Positions 46,088 to 55,863 of a DNA stretch of 64,000 nucleotides are shown piece by piece. Below the pieces are notes generated by a model that saw only the letters and a program-made list of their open reading frames with translations, was not told the DNA's origin and made no database searches. The first letter of the stretch is position 1. Each line of letters opens with the position of its first letter. Source of the DNA: Trichormus sp. M33_DOE_039 (GTDB lineage: Bacteria > Cyanobacteriota > Cyanobacteriia > Cyanobacteriales > Nostocaceae); assembly GCA_015296085.1 (NCBI GenBank), contig DVDT01000047.1, forward strand, positions 62,001 to 126,000. The letters run 5' to 3'. The translations under genes and the position numbers were made by a program.

Positions 46088-48073
46088 TTAGCGAATTGGG
46101 ATGGCAATGATAAACTCTGTACCTTTTCCTGGTGATGAAACGCACTTTAAAGAACCACCATGTTTTTCAGTAATTATCTGGTAGCTAATGGATAACCCCA
46201 TGCCAGTACCTTTACCAATGGGTTTAGTGGTGAAAAATGGATCAAATAACTTTGATTGTACTTCTTTAGCAATTCCTGTACCGTTATCTGCGATCGCAAT
46301 GACAACGTTGTTATTTTCCTGTTTGGATGCAATGCGAATCAAGGGTTCAGGACACAATCCATTATAGAAAGCTTCTTCTAAAGCATCTATCGCATTGGCC
46401 AAGATGTTCATAAAGACTTGGTTTAACTGGCCGGCAAAACACTGTATTTCTGGTATGTCACTATACTCTTTGACTACTTTGATTTGAGGACGGTTATGTT
46501 GAGCTTTAATCCGGTGTTGCAAAATTAACAGAGTGCTATCAATGCCTTGATGCAAATCAGCTGTTTTAAATTCCGCTTCATCTAAACGGGAGAAGATTCG
46601 CAAACTGAGAACAATTTCACGGATACGACTAGCTCCAATCTTCATAGAAGACAAGATTTTAGGCAAATCTTCTGTTAAGTATTCAATATCAGCTTCCTTT
46701 TGAGCATTTTGAATTTCTACTTCTGGGCGGGGGTAATGCTGTTGATAAAGCTCAAGTAACGACAACAATTGCTGAGTGTAATCCTCTGTGTATTTGAGAT
46801 TACCGTAGATAAAATTGACTGGGTTGTTGATTTCGTGGGCAATACCTGCGACTAACTGCCCCAAAGAGGACATTTTTTCCTGCTGAACCAGTTGTGATTG
46901 TGTACGCTTGAGTTCTTGTAATGTGCCTTTAAGAGCAATATTTTTTTGTTGTAGTGCTTGCGTTCGCTCTTCTACTTTTTTTTCTAGGTTTTGGCTGTAA
47001 GCTTCTAGCTTTCTGTGTGCTTCGTATTGCTCTGCTAGCAGTCGTTTGACTTGTTGAATTAACTGGTTCAAAGAAATGGCTAAGATACCAACCTCATCTT
47101 CGGTAATTACGGCAACTTGGATATCAAAGTTAGAGTCCTGGGTGGCTTGTTGTGCCACCTGAGTTAAAATTTTCAGGGGACGTGTAATTGTCCGTGCAAT
47201 TAAAAACCCCACGATCGCTACAATACCACTGCCCACGATATACAATAGCCCCAAATGCTTCCATAGTTTCCATTGCGCCATTTCTAGTGGTGCAATGGGA
47301 TACAACACTGTGATTGTTATAGACTGATTTGTGCCTCTAAATCTGATACTTTTAGCTAAATAGTTCCGATTCTCTATATTGATTTGCGTCACGGGTAAAT
47401 TAGGAGAGGGCATTTTACCAATTCTGACGCTTGCGGCTGATAGAGTTGTGGCCACCACATGATTTGGTATATGGACTATCAAGTGTTTGGAAGAACCCTT
47501 AGCAATTTTCTGCACTAGGGTGTTATCTATTGTTTTACCAAAAATCAGCCCTCCTAATAGTCCTGATGCTGATTTGATACTATTAGTTACCACTTGCAGA
47601 ACTTGTTCTCCATGTTCCACATTAACTAAATCGACTAAATGCGCGCCACTACTAGCACTGCTGGCAATTGCTTGATCTATTAGTTTAATTTCAGACAGCG
47701 CGTTGCTACGTAAATCGATGAGGACATGGCCTTGAGAATCGACGACTTTGATCAAATCTAATTTCAATATCGACTTTAATGGTAATAGAATCTGCAAAAG
47801 CAAGTTTTGATCTCGCTGTTCCAATGCTTGACTTAGCATACCTCGATTGGTAACTAGCTCAATTTGCGTTTCTAGAGTTTGCTGTTCATAGCGCAAATCT
47901 TGCTCAACCCGCTCGGTAAAAACAGCAATGTCTTGGCGAAAATTCTGCTCTAAACTGTCTGTAAACCAGTGTCCTAGAGCCAATAAACCCAGCAGAAAGA
48001 CACTCAGGCAGACGGTAAGCAGGGGGATAACAATTTTTTGGCTAAGACTCAGCCGCCGAAAAAATCTCTGCAT
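46088..48073 (-). CDS. Membrane sensor histidine kinase
   Basis: A 661-residue kinase. TM1 is at about residues 14-38, followed by a periplasmic sensor of roughly 230 residues (double-Cache-like in length), TM2 near 270-292, a HAMP domain ([15 protein letters not shown]), a coiled coil, and a HisKA domain with [16 protein letters not shown] (phospho-His). The ATPase domain carries [18 protein letters not shown] and [10 protein letters not shown]. The gene begins 15 bp after a PstS-like lipoprotein gene, implying one operon and a shared ligand. There is no response regulator adjacent. Confidence 0.93.
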   Translation of the reverse strand: MQRFFRRLSLSQKIVIPLLTVCLSVFLLGLLALGHWFTDSLEQNFRQDIAVFTERVEQDLRYEQQTLETQIELVTNRGMLSQALEQRDQNLLLQILLPLKSILKLDLIKVVDSQGHVLIDLRSNALSEIKLIDQAIASSASSGAHLVDLVNVEHGEQVLQVVTNSIKSASGLLGGLIFGKTIDNTLVQKIAKGSSKHLIVHIPNHVVATTLSAASVRIGKMPSPNLPVTQINIENRNYLAKSIRFRGTNQSITITVLYPIAPLEMAQWKLWKHLGLLYIVGSGIVAIVGFLIARTITRPLKILTQVAQQATQDSNFDIQVAVITEDEVGILAISLNQLIQQVKRLLAEQYEAHRKLEAYSQNLEKKVEERTQALQQKNIALKGTLQELKRTQSQLVQQEKMSSLGQLVAGIAHEINNPVNFIYGNLKYTEDYTQQLLSLLELYQQHYPRPEVEIQNAQKEADIEYLTEDLPKILSSMKIGASRIREIVLSLRIFSRLDEAEFKTADLHQGIDSTLLILQHRIKAQHNRPQIKVVKEYSDIPEIQCFAGQLNQVFMNILANAIDALEEAFYNGLCPEPLIRIASKQENNNVVIAIADNGTGIAKEVQSKLFDPFFTTKPIGKGTGMGLSISYQIITEKHGGSLKCVSSPGKGTEFIIAIPIR

Positions 48074-48088
48074 AGCATATTATTCAAC

Positions 48089-48982
48089 TTATTTGGCGGG
48101 GACAAAGCCGTTTTTTTCTAGTATTTTGCTACCTTCCTGGCTGAAGATAAAATTAATAAACCTTTGAGTAGATGCTGAAGTTTTTTTGTCCCAAATTACC
48201 TCTATATGGCGCACCATTTGATATTTACCATTGGTGAAGTTTTCCACTTTGGGTGCAATACCATTCAGTCTGAGGCGATTAACTGGTAATTGATTAATTA
48301 TGGCAGATGCCAAAGAAAAAGCACCGATGGAATAAGGTGTACTTTGTAGGGTTTCGATTAGTTCTCCCTCTTTATTTAAAATCACCGCTTTAGTGGTTGT
48401 CTTTTCGTCCCCCAAATAATATTTACGTAATAGTTTTTTGGCTGATTCGTCTTCAGGTCTATCTAAAACTATAATGTTGGCATTAGGACCGCCTAATTCC
48501 TGCCAATTAGTGATTTCACCGCGATAAATGGCTTGTAATTGCTTGGTTGATAGATTGGTGACACCCTTGACGCTGCTATGAGTGGCAACTAGTAATAAGT
48601 CTGTCGCTAATTCGCGGGATTGAATGTTGTTGTTATTTTCTTCTGGCTTGAGTTTGTGGCTACTACCAGCAATATCAATAATGTTATTCTTGAGGGCTGC
48701 GATCGCTCCTTCAGATTGGCTACTAGCGGTAAACTCAATCTTGACTGCTTTATTTTGGGCTTTATATTCTTTTGCCAACAGTTTTAAAACTGCTGTCGTT
48801 GAACTAGAACCACCAATTTTAATGATTGTTTGGGATTGAGAATCAGTCTTTTGAGGTAATTGCTCAAAAGCTGCCAGTTCAGCATCATTGAGTTTGACCA
48901 CATTACAACTGCACAAACCCAATAATGTGCAACCGATGATCATGGAGTGAGTAAGATTTGTCATGAGTGAATCAGCAAACAT
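48089..48982 (-). CDS. PstS-like phosphate-binding-type lipoprotein
   Basis: A 297-residue periplasmic binding protein of the PstS-like family. A lipobox GLCSC sits after a hydrophobic stretch. Family blocks are IKIGGSSSTTAVLKLLAKEY, EFTASSQSEGAIAALKNNIIDIAGSS and TKQLQAIYRGEITNW. The serine/threonine pattern of phosphate binding (GSS near the N-terminus) is kept. No pstCAB genes are adjacent, and the next gene is a sensor kinase, so it may deliver a ligand signal rather than transport. The start could be ATG 48964 (MTNLTHSM). Confidence 0.85.
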   Translation of the reverse strand: MFADSLMTNLTHSMIIGCTLLGLCSCNVVKLNDAELAAFEQLPQKTDSQSQTIIKIGGSSSTTAVLKLLAKEYKAQNKAVKIEFTASSQSEGAIAALKNNIIDIAGSSHKLKPEENNNNIQSRELATDLLLVATHSSVKGVTNLSTKQLQAIYRGEITNWQELGGPNANIIVLDRPEDESAKKLLRKYYLGDEKTTTKAVILNKEGELIETLQSTPYSIGAFSLASAIINQLPVNRLRLNGIAPKVENFTNGKYQMVRHIEVIWDKKTSASTQRFINFIFSQEGSKILEKNGFVPAK

Positions 48983-49068
48983 CTACAAACAAGGACTATG
49001 TATAATCCTTTACACTCTAATATTCCCAACTCCTCACCAAAAGTAACTTCCCAATCAGTCACAATCAA

Positions 49069-49105
49069 AAAGATCCCAGGATTTTCACAGAATTCTGGAA
49101 TCTTT
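49069..49105 (-). terminator. Intrinsic terminator of nifV
   Basis: AAAGATCCCAGGATT (49069-49083) pairs with AATTCTGGAATCTTT (49091-49105) over 15 positions, two G-U type. On the minus strand it ends in TTTTT, the classical terminator form, about 30 bp after nifV. Confidence 0.8.
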
Positions 49106-49133
49106 AGCGTTAATTTCATACTAATCAAAGATT

Positions 49134-50264
49134 TTAACTAGCTTGTGAATGTTGTTGTGTTTTAACTAAACCTAGTAGTTCTTGTGTTGTCAGGCTGCGT
49201 TTTTTTTGAACTGATTCTTGGCGTACTGCGTCTAAAACAGATTGGGTGTCTTCTGGGTTGAGAATAATCCCGTATTGCTCCAGTATGCTTGATAACAAAT
49301 GCTTCCCAGAATGTTTACCGACTACCAAACGCCGAGAACTACCAACTTCTTCTGGTGCAAATGGTTCGTAAGTGTGGGGGTTCTGTAGTACCCCATGAGC
49401 ATGAATACCTGATTCATGGGCAAAGTTATTGTCTCCTACAACAGCTTTCCAAGGTGGTACATCATAACCGGATGCAGATGCTACTAGTCGGGAAATTTCT
49501 ATTAATCGCTGTGTATCAATCTTTAAATCATATTGATATAAATGTTTCAGAGCCATAACGACTTCTTCTAAAGCTGCATTACCTGCTCTTTCTCCTAAGC
49601 CATTAACTGTAGTGTTGATTGATAAAGCACCGGCTTGAATCCCCGCTAGCGCATTGGCTGTTGCTAAACCAAAATCATTATGAGTGTGCATTTCTACTGG
49701 AATCGCCAAAGCCGTGACTAGTTGTTTGACTTTGGCGTAAGTTGTAAAAGGTTCGAGAATGCCTACTGTGTCACAATAGCGAAATCTTGATACGCCCCAT
49801 TCTTGAGCAGAAAGCACTACATCTTGGAGGAAATTATCTTCGGCTCTAGAAGAGTCTTCTCCACCTATAGAAACAAAAAGACCTTGATCAAGGGCAAAAT
49901 TCACACTATCTTTGAGTTTTTGCTGCACTAATTGCCAATTACCTTGGAATTTGGCATTAATTTGCACTTTAGAGACAGGAATAGATATATGTACACGTTG
50001 CAAACCACAAGCAATGGAAGCTTGGATATCTGAAATTACGGCACGATTCCAACCTAATAGCTTGGCTTGTAAACCTAACTCACAAATTGCAGCTATGGCA
50101 TTTTGTTCTGCTGTTCCCATAGCTGGAATCCCGACTTCAATTTCGTCAACGCCGATCGCATCCAGAAATGTAGCGATCGCTATTTTTTCTTCTATGTTAA
50201 AAGCAACACTAGCCGCTTGCTCACCATCACGTAATGTAGTGTCATTAATCAAGACTTGGTTCAT
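49134..50264 (-). CDS. nifV: Homocitrate synthase
   Basis: A 376-residue enzyme condensing acetyl-CoA and 2-oxoglutarate to homocitrate, the organic ligand of the nitrogenase FeMo cofactor. The DRE-TIM motifs are present: NDTTLRDGEQAA, MHTHNDFGLA (metal His pair) and NTTVNGLGERAGNA. The C-terminal ESGIHAHGVL is typical of NifV and isopropylmalate synthase relatives, and the short length without a LeuA regulatory domain favours NifV. It stands outside a nif cluster in this window. Diazotrophy of the host is inferred from it. Confidence 0.92.
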   Translation of the reverse strand: MNQVLINDTTLRDGEQAASVAFNIEEKIAIATFLDAIGVDEIEVGIPAMGTAEQNAIAAICELGLQAKLLGWNRAVISDIQASIACGLQRVHISIPVSKVQINAKFQGNWQLVQQKLKDSVNFALDQGLFVSIGGEDSSRAEDNFLQDVVLSAQEWGVSRFRYCDTVGILEPFTTYAKVKQLVTALAIPVEMHTHNDFGLATANALAGIQAGALSINTTVNGLGERAGNAALEEVVMALKHLYQYDLKIDTQRLIEISRLVASASGYDVPPWKAVVGDNNFAHESGIHAHGVLQNPHTYEPFAPEEVGSSRRLVVGKHSGKHLLSSILEQYGIILNPEDTQSVLDAVRQESVQKKRSLTTQELLGLVKTQQHSQAS

Positions 50265-50605
50265 TTTTATTTGTGCTGATTGCTTAATATTTATAGTAAT
50301 AGATTATGTTTCTGTTGGTGAGAATACTAAAAAATTTGATATATTAAACCATCTTGATTAATACTGATTAAGTTGCAGCAAAATAACGGTTAAGAATTAA
50401 CGGCTACTGGGTAATATTTTTTGATCTATTTTACTGGTTTGTGATTTTTAATAACTTGCCAGCAAATTGCTCAATCATTATCAGGATTTTCACTTATTTA
50501 CTTCCTCTGCGGAAAGGAGATGACCCTTGATTGAGATGAGTGGCGATCGCATATTAATTTCACTGTTTCAGCTATGAAAAATTAAGACTTGGTTAATTCA
50601 TCATA
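50265..50605. other. Gene-free spacer between psiE and nifV
   Basis: About 340 AT-rich bases forming the nifV upstream region and the end of the psiE transcript... no reading frame of interest. On the minus strand GTATTCTCACCAAC (near 50320) resembles half of an NtcA site (GTA-N8-TAC) upstream of TATAAA; I regard this as weak. Confidence 0.35.
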
Positions 50606-51109
50606 TTAATCCGTAGTCATTGATGTTTCTGAGAATAATTCTGCATCATCCGCTAATGTTTCCGGGGTGATAATTCTAACGTGGTCAAAAAAGCGAGATA
50701 TCCAAGGTAAAGCCACTAAAATTCCTGTTAAAACCATTAGAAATATAGAAATACCCAAAATCTGGTCACGGGGAATTTCCAGAACACCACGCAAAATAAC
50801 TTCTCTTAATGCAGAAACTATAGTAATTTCTGCTGCTGCCCCTACAGAAATTTTCTGAGTTTGTAAATAGTCAATTAATAACCGAAATAATTCAACCAAA
50901 ATCAAAATAAATAAAATATCAGATGTTACTTCTCGTAAATCTAATGGGCGCAAAAAAGATAAAAACATATCCGCTAAACGTATGAGCATAACGCAAAATA
51001 AGCCCACGCAAAGAGAAATGATAATAATATCTTGAAAAACTTCTAAATTGGTGACAATTCTATCACGGTTAAACCAGGTATTTAGCTGTGTGATAATTCG
51101 TTTAGGCAT
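50606..51109 (-). CDS. PsiE-like membrane protein (phosphate-starvation-inducible family)
   Basis: A 167-residue protein with four transmembrane helices, matching the PsiE family: FQDIIIISLCVGLFCVMLI, DILFILILVELFRLLIDYLQ and ILGISIFLMVLTGILVALP. The conserved pattern VELFRLLIDYL...EITIVSALREVIL is diagnostic. In E. coli psiE is induced by phosphate starvation, but its function is unknown. Here it lies upstream of nifV on the same strand with a 341-bp gap, so cotranscription is unlikely. Confidence 0.85.
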   Translation of the reverse strand: MPKRIITQLNTWFNRDRIVTNLEVFQDIIIISLCVGLFCVMLIRLADMFLSFLRPLDLREVTSDILFILILVELFRLLIDYLQTQKISVGAAAEITIVSALREVILRGVLEIPRDQILGISIFLMVLTGILVALPWISRFFDHVRIITPETLADDAELFSETSMTTD

Positions 51110-51272
51110 ATGATTTGAGAGGGATTATAGGTTGCACCTTTATATGATAGACAATTTAACAACTAACATTAATCATGAATCAATGAGTTATTATGCTTTT
51201 GATAACAATCAAAATCTTATGAAAAGACATAAGATTAAATGTATTGAAACTCACTTCTTTATTATTAAAATT

Positions 51273-51325
51273 AAATATACTTTAATACCCGACTTATTTT
51301 AGAAGTAGGGTATTAAAGTATATTT
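51273..51325 (-). terminator. Long hairpin after the metal ATPase gene
   Basis: Perfect 18-bp arms at 51273-51290 and 51308-51325 (AAATATACTTTAATACCC and its complement), extended inward by ACTT/AAGT after one mismatch. It lies 48 bp past the ATPase stop and probably ends its transcript. Confidence 0.75.
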
Positions 51326-51372
51326 TTGGGAAAATAATGACAACTCCCCCACAATTATGCCAACTTCTTTGG

Positions 51373-53298
51373 TCACTTCAGCAGTCTTAAACCACTCAAA
51401 GTCACTAACACAGTAGAACCTTCATGCCCAATTACACCGATGGGGAGGTTAATGTTTCCGAGGAAGTTACCCACTAAAAGTAAGGCAATAAACCCTAAAG
51501 CGATGGCTATATTTTGTTTGACTATATTTTGCGATCGCCTGCCCAATTTGATCGCTGTAGTCATTTTCTCTAGTCTGTCTGCCATTAATACGATATCTGC
51601 GGTTTCCAGTGCGACATCACTACCTGCTGCTCCCATTGCAATCCCCACAGAGGCTTGAGCTAAAGCAGGTGCATCATTAATCCCATCCCCCACCATTGCT
51701 ACTGTTTGATACTTGTTCTGTAAGCTGCGAATTACATCTAATTTATCTTCAGGTAAGAGTTCGGCAAATACTTGATCAATCCCGATCGCTTGAGCGACAC
51801 TATGGGCTGTGCGTTCGTTATCGCCGGTAATCATGACAATTTGTTCTATTCCTATCTGCCGTAACTGGGCAATGGTATCAGCTGCTTCTGGTCTGATTGT
51901 ATCTGCTAGGGCGATCGCACCCATCACCGCATAGCTTTCTCCTTTACTTTCTGCTTGCGCCACCCAAACCACAGTATTACCCTGTTCTTCCCAAAATGCT
52001 GCTTTTTCTAATAATTCCTCTGGTAACTGGGTAACATATTGCTGTACAAAAGCTGCATTCCCGACAATTACATATTGGTTATTAACTGTACCAGTAATTC
52101 CCTGTCCTGGTATAGCTTGTACTTCAGAAGCACGCACCCAGTCTAAATCACTAGCCGCCTGAATAATAGCTTGGCCGATGGGGTGTTCTGAGGAAGATTC
52201 CAAAGCGGCGGCGGCTGTTAAGACATTGGCTGGGGAAAATTCACCAGTCGTCAGAACTTGCGATACCTGTACTTGTCCTGTGGTGAGAGTACCAGTTTTA
52301 TCAAAAGCGATCGCTCTCACTTTCCCAATCTTTTCTAACTGCGCGCCATTTTTAAATAAAACACCCTGTCTTGCACCGTTGGCAATTCCTGATAATAAAG
52401 TCGGCATAATCGCCGCCATTAACGCGCAGGGTGAAGCCACCACTAAGAAGGTAAGAGCGCGATAAATTGTAGTTTCCCAATCCCAACCCCACAAAAACGG
52501 CGGTAAAGTTGCCAGTAATAACCCAGCAATAACAATAACTTTGGCATATCCTTTTTCCAGGCGATCGATAAATTCCTGAGAAGGAGGTGCTTCCGTTTGG
52601 GCTTGTTCTACTAACCGAATGACACGCTGAATTAAACTGCTAGAGGCGGGTTTGTGTACTTTCAGTTGCAATGCACCGTAACCATTGAGTGTTCCCGCAA
52701 AGACTTCCTCACCCACCGTTTTTTCTATTGGTAAAGATTCCCCTGTAATCGCTGCTTGATTGATGGTGCTGTAACCAGAAATGATAATCCCATCAGTGGG
52801 AATCAATTCACCAGGTTTCACCACAATTTCATCTCCGACTTGCAGCTGGCTAATCGGAACAGTTGTTTCCTCTCCCCGCTTTAACAATGTAGCTGTGTCT
52901 GGTGTCAAACTCATCAAACTGCGGATACTTCTTTCCGTCCGCTGCATGGCGTAGCCTTCTAGCGCGCCACTAATCGCAAAGATGAGAATTAAAATTGCAC
53001 CATCAATAATTAAGTGATATTCTCTACGCCACAAACCCAAAGTAGCTGCACCAACAGCCGCCACAATCATCAGCAAATCTACATCGAGTTCTTTTTCTTT
53101 AATCAGCGTCGTTAGTCCCTCACGCGCGCTTTCGTAGCCACCAATGATATAAGCAGCAGGTAACAGTAGTAATGCCCATCCTAGCCAACCGAAGGACAAA
53201 GCCAACCATCCTAAAAATAACAGCAAACCGCAAAGCAGAGCTGCTAAAGTGTCTGGGTGTTCTTGGGTGAATTGGTTAAAACGCTGGGAATAGAGCAT
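51373..53298 (-). CDS. Heavy-metal P1B-type ATPase, SPC (CtpD/HMA1-like) type
   Basis: A 641-residue metal pump. Motifs: TGES (actuator), SPC in VVASPCALMAA (membrane metal site), DKTGTLT (phosphorylated Asp), GDGINDAP. The C-terminus HEGSTVLVTLSGLRLL matches the P1B-4 group (CoaT, CtpD, plant HMA1), which export Co, Zn or Fe. There is no N-terminal metal-binding CxxC domain. The open frame runs to ATG 53358, but a perfect palindrome lies at 53335-53354, so I prefer ATG 53298 (MLYSQRFNQFTQEHP). It is divergent from the TxlA-like gene. Confidence 0.9.
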   Translation of the reverse strand: MLYSQRFNQFTQEHPDTLAALLCGLLLFLGWLALSFGWLGWALLLLPAAYIIGGYESAREGLTTLIKEKELDVDLLMIVAAVGAATLGLWRREYHLIIDGAILILIFAISGALEGYAMQRTERSIRSLMSLTPDTATLLKRGEETTVPISQLQVGDEIVVKPGELIPTDGIIISGYSTINQAAITGESLPIEKTVGEEVFAGTLNGYGALQLKVHKPASSSLIQRVIRLVEQAQTEAPPSQEFIDRLEKGYAKVIVIAGLLLATLPPFLWGWDWETTIYRALTFLVVASPCALMAAIMPTLLSGIANGARQGVLFKNGAQLEKIGKVRAIAFDKTGTLTTGQVQVSQVLTTGEFSPANVLTAAAALESSSEHPIGQAIIQAASDLDWVRASEVQAIPGQGITGTVNNQYVIVGNAAFVQQYVTQLPEELLEKAAFWEEQGNTVVWVAQAESKGESYAVMGAIALADTIRPEAADTIAQLRQIGIEQIVMITGDNERTAHSVAQAIGIDQVFAELLPEDKLDVIRSLQNKYQTVAMVGDGINDAPALAQASVGIAMGAAGSDVALETADIVLMADRLEKMTTAIKLGRRSQNIVKQNIAIALGFIALLLVGNFLGNINLPIGVIGHEGSTVLVTLSGLRLLK

Positions 53299-53334
53299 GG
53301 CAGTAGAATCAGTAACGACTACTCTCACGCTAAA

Positions 53335-53354
53335 CCTTGACATAAATGTCAAGG
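53335..53354 (-). promoter_or_regulatory. Palindromic operator at metal ATPase promoter (MerR-type)
   Basis: CCTTGACATAAATGTCAAGG, with 9-bp perfect arms. On the minus strand it sits between a -35-like TTGACC and a weak -10-like TAGCGT separated by about 20 bp, the stretched layout used by MerR-family metal sensors. No merR gene is next to it, so the regulator would act in trans. Confidence 0.6.
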
Positions 53355-53596
53355 TCAAGAGGATGAATGCAAAAAAGGGAGTAGTAGCAGGAACATCACT
53401 CTTATAAACTGCTGAATATAAGGGGGAAAATCCATGTTAAAGCAGAATTTATATTGATAACTTTCGATGCTTAGTTAATTTTGAAATTAACTTTGACTCA
53501 ATTAATCTTTTACTTGGTGGTAATGGTTCAGGTTTTAACCCAAAGCACCGCTATATACTAAAAGAGAGATTACTTAATAAGTTTTAATAAATTGTT

Positions 53597-54172
53597 ATGA
53601 CTACAAATTCACCCATCAAGCAGGAAACCAGTGTTGCAACTAAATTGAGGAACTTTTTGATTGTAATAGTAGCGATCGCCCTCAGCGTTGCTTTATTCTT
53701 GGGACTACGGACTGAGACTAATTCTGGGTCTTTAGCCAACTTAGCAGCAGCATCCACACCTCTTGAAGTAGCTATGAGTAACAGCAAGCCTTCAGTTATT
53801 GAATTTTATGCTGATTGGTGTACAGTCTGCCAAAAAATGGCCCCTTATATTACCAAACTAGAGCAACAGTATGCAGACAAAGTAAATTTTGTCATGCTGA
53901 ACGTAGATAATAGCAAGTGGTTGCCAGAGATGTTGAAATACCGAGTCGATGGTATTCCCCACTTTGTATTTTTAAACAAAACAGGGGAAAATGTTGCTCA
54001 GGCGATCGGCGATCAACCCCAAACAGTTATGGACAGTAACTTAGAAGCTTTGGTGACAGGTTCTTCCTTACCCTATGCTCAAGCTAGCGGTAAAGTATCG
54101 CAATTCTCAGCACCAGCCACACCCACCAGTCAAGACGACCCCCGTAGTCACGGTAGTCAAGTAGTCAATTAG
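53597..54172 (+). CDS. txlA: Membrane-anchored thioredoxin-like protein (TxlA/HCF164 type)
   Basis: A 191-residue protein with one N-terminal transmembrane helix (about residues 18-37), then a thioredoxin domain with active site WCTVC (Cys75/Cys78) and the cis-Pro region DGIPHFVFL. This matches TxlA and plant HCF164, which carry reducing power across the thylakoid or plasma membrane for cytochrome and photosystem assembly. The C-terminal 30 residues are polar and low-complexity. It is divergent from the metal ATPase and convergent with a cytochrome b561 gene, a possibly related membrane redox protein. Confidence 0.88.
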   Translation: MTTNSPIKQETSVATKLRNFLIVIVAIALSVALFLGLRTETNSGSLANLAAASTPLEVAMSNSKPSVIEFYADWCTVCQKMAPYITKLEQQYADKVNFVMLNVDNSKWLPEMLKYRVDGIPHFVFLNKTGENVAQAIGDQPQTVMDSNLEALVTGSSLPYAQASGKVSQFSAPATPTSQDDPRSHGSQVVN

Positions 54173-54228
54173 GACTGGCTCAAGGAAGGGAGACAAGGGA
54201 GAAACATCAAAGAAACTTCTCCCTACTC

Positions 54229-54795
54229 TTATCGCTTCTGAAAAAAGCCTTGTAACCGTCGCCAATTCGCGCGTACAACTTTCCACTGTTGTACTATATG
54301 CAGTATAACAAATGCCAAAAATGTATAAGCTATCCAAAAATGAATACTTCTACCTAAATCTACTAAACTAGAGTTTTGTGGAAAAAGGTCAGGTAATGTC
54401 AAACCAAAGAAGTGGACATTATTACTTTGATAAGAATTAGAAAAAAAGAAACCACTGACTGGAACTGCAAACATAAAGATGTAAAGAAAAGTATGTAATG
54501 CAAATTTCTGAGTCCAATCAGGAGAAAACTTTGGCAAACTCTTTGTGTATTTTCGCCACCATACCTGCAATAAAACTAAGATGCGCCAAGTCAACAAAGC
54601 TACTACTAAAACAGCAATTGATTTGTGAAAATCATATAATTCTGATCTAAATGGAGTACCACGGGATAAACGCGCCATACCTGAGCCGGTGGTAAACAAG
54701 ACTAAATAACAGGCGGCCATAACCCAGTGTACAGACATGAGTTGTTTAAACGCAGAGTTAACCCTAGCTTTCTTAACGACAGGTGTTGAATTCAT
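54229..54795 (-). CDS. Cytochrome b561-type membrane protein
   Basis: A 188-residue protein with four transmembrane helices. Conserved His residues lie in SVHWVMAA, YDFHKSIAV, FALHTFLYIF and SIHFWIAYTFLAFVILHIVQQW, the pattern of bacterial di-heme cytochrome b561, which moves electrons from quinol across the membrane. The loop GSGMARLSRGTPFRSELYDFH is typical. A DUF6737-type gene lies 72 bp upstream in the same orientation, suggesting a small operon. Confidence 0.9.
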   Translation of the reverse strand: MNSTPVVKKARVNSAFKQLMSVHWVMAACYLVLFTTGSGMARLSRGTPFRSELYDFHKSIAVLVVALLTWRILVLLQVWWRKYTKSLPKFSPDWTQKFALHTFLYIFMFAVPVSGFFFSNSYQSNNVHFFGLTLPDLFPQNSSLVDLGRSIHFWIAYTFLAFVILHIVQQWKVVRANWRRLQGFFQKR

Positions 54796-54867
54796 ATAAA
54801 CACACTTGATTTTGCTATAGTTTTGCTTTGCAGTTTTATGGGGTAAGACTATATCTACATCGGCTAT

Positions 54868-55113
54868 CTATAGTTGCTCTTTATCTTGTTGATATGATTC
54901 TAAAATGCCACTACGAATAATTAGTTGTGGCCACAGCAAAATAAAAAATCCCATCCACACCAACACAGGTATAGAAACAATAACTGTTAGCCAAATCACC
55001 TTAAATAGTAACCAGCTAGCAGTAATAATAGTAACCCCAGTGAGTAATATAGACCAAGGTTGACACCACCAAGGCTTATATTTCCAGGGGCTTAAAGGCT
55101 GTTGTTCAGGCAT
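54868..55113 (-). CDS. Small membrane protein, DUF6737-like
   Basis: An 81-residue protein with two hydrophobic helices (SILLTGVTIITASWLLF and IVSIPVLVWMGFFILLWPQL) after an N-terminal WKYKPWWCQPW block. I recall this block from a cyanobacterial family of unknown function (DUF6737); the assignment is from memory. It is located just upstream of the cytochrome b561 gene and downstream of a secreted-protein gene, all on the minus strand with short gaps. Confidence 0.75.
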   Translation of the reverse strand: MPEQQPLSPWKYKPWWCQPWSILLTGVTIITASWLLFKVIWLTVIVSIPVLVWMGFFILLWPQLIIRSGILESYQQDKEQL

Positions 55114-55154
55114 AAAATGTGCTTATTATGTAATTTAATGATTTCTTGAAAATA

Positions 55155-55631
55155 TTAGTTTCTCCGCCTGATTTGCTCTCTCCATTCATCTAAAGAAACG
55201 TATTTATTTTCGACAACATCTAAAGCTTCAATCACACCAGTATCATTAAAGACACGAAACCAATAAATTGTGTAATTGTAGTTATTTGCATCATCTTCAA
55301 AGACACGTACCGTATAGTATGGTTCGTTAAGACTAGGAACACTGTCTACGATCGCAGAGACTTTAATTGTTCTTTTGGATAGTTGCTCAATTTCTTTGGC
55401 TTTCCGTTGTACTAAAGGTAGCTTCCAGACTAAGTTTAGGGCTGTTTTTTCATCAATTTCCCTAGTAGTTTGAGCGATGTTGACAACTTTACTCTCCTCT
55501 AGCGCAGCTACTAGTTGAGGTGCAGCTAGCTGCTTATCTGACTTATTTTTGGCAACTTGAGTCATTGCCATTTGTCCTGCTACTCCTATTAATAGAACGG
55601 TCATGAGAGGATACACGATGATTCTTTTCAT
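55155..55631 (-). CDS. Exported protein of unknown function
   Basis: A 158-residue protein beginning with a hydrophobic signal or anchor (MKRIIVYPLMTVLLIGVAGQMAM), followed by a polar helical part and a small beta-rich domain (YYTVRVFEDDANNYNYTIYWFRVF) resembling a cystatin-like fold only superficially. The C-terminus is basic. I choose ATG 55631; the frame continues upstream to ATG 55682. It heads a three-gene minus-strand group with a small membrane protein and cytochrome b561. Function is unknown. Confidence 0.7.
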   Translation of the reverse strand: MKRIIVYPLMTVLLIGVAGQMAMTQVAKNKSDKQLAAPQLVAALEESKVVNIAQTTREIDEKTALNLVWKLPLVQRKAKEIEQLSKRTIKVSAIVDSVPSLNEPYYTVRVFEDDANNYNYTIYWFRVFNDTGVIEALDVVENKYVSLDEWREQIRRRN

Positions 55632-55863
55632 GCAGTTGTACTTCAGGATAACTATGAGACTTACAGATAGAGGTAAAGACATTGATTGTTTTGGTTAACG
55701 TTACAAGTCTTCATTAAGAAATTTTACAATAGAATCACTACAAGATAGAGAAATAGTCTCAAAAATTACGCATGAGTTATGACAAATCAAGACTTGGGAA
55801 GTTCAAAAACCTGACAGTCCTATGGGTTGACCCCCATGACACATCTTTTTCCATAAGTCCCTG

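Noticed and set aside
50310-50340. NtcA site upstream of nifV
   Set aside because: Only one half matches GTA-N8-TAC, and the spacing to a -10 box is not ideal.
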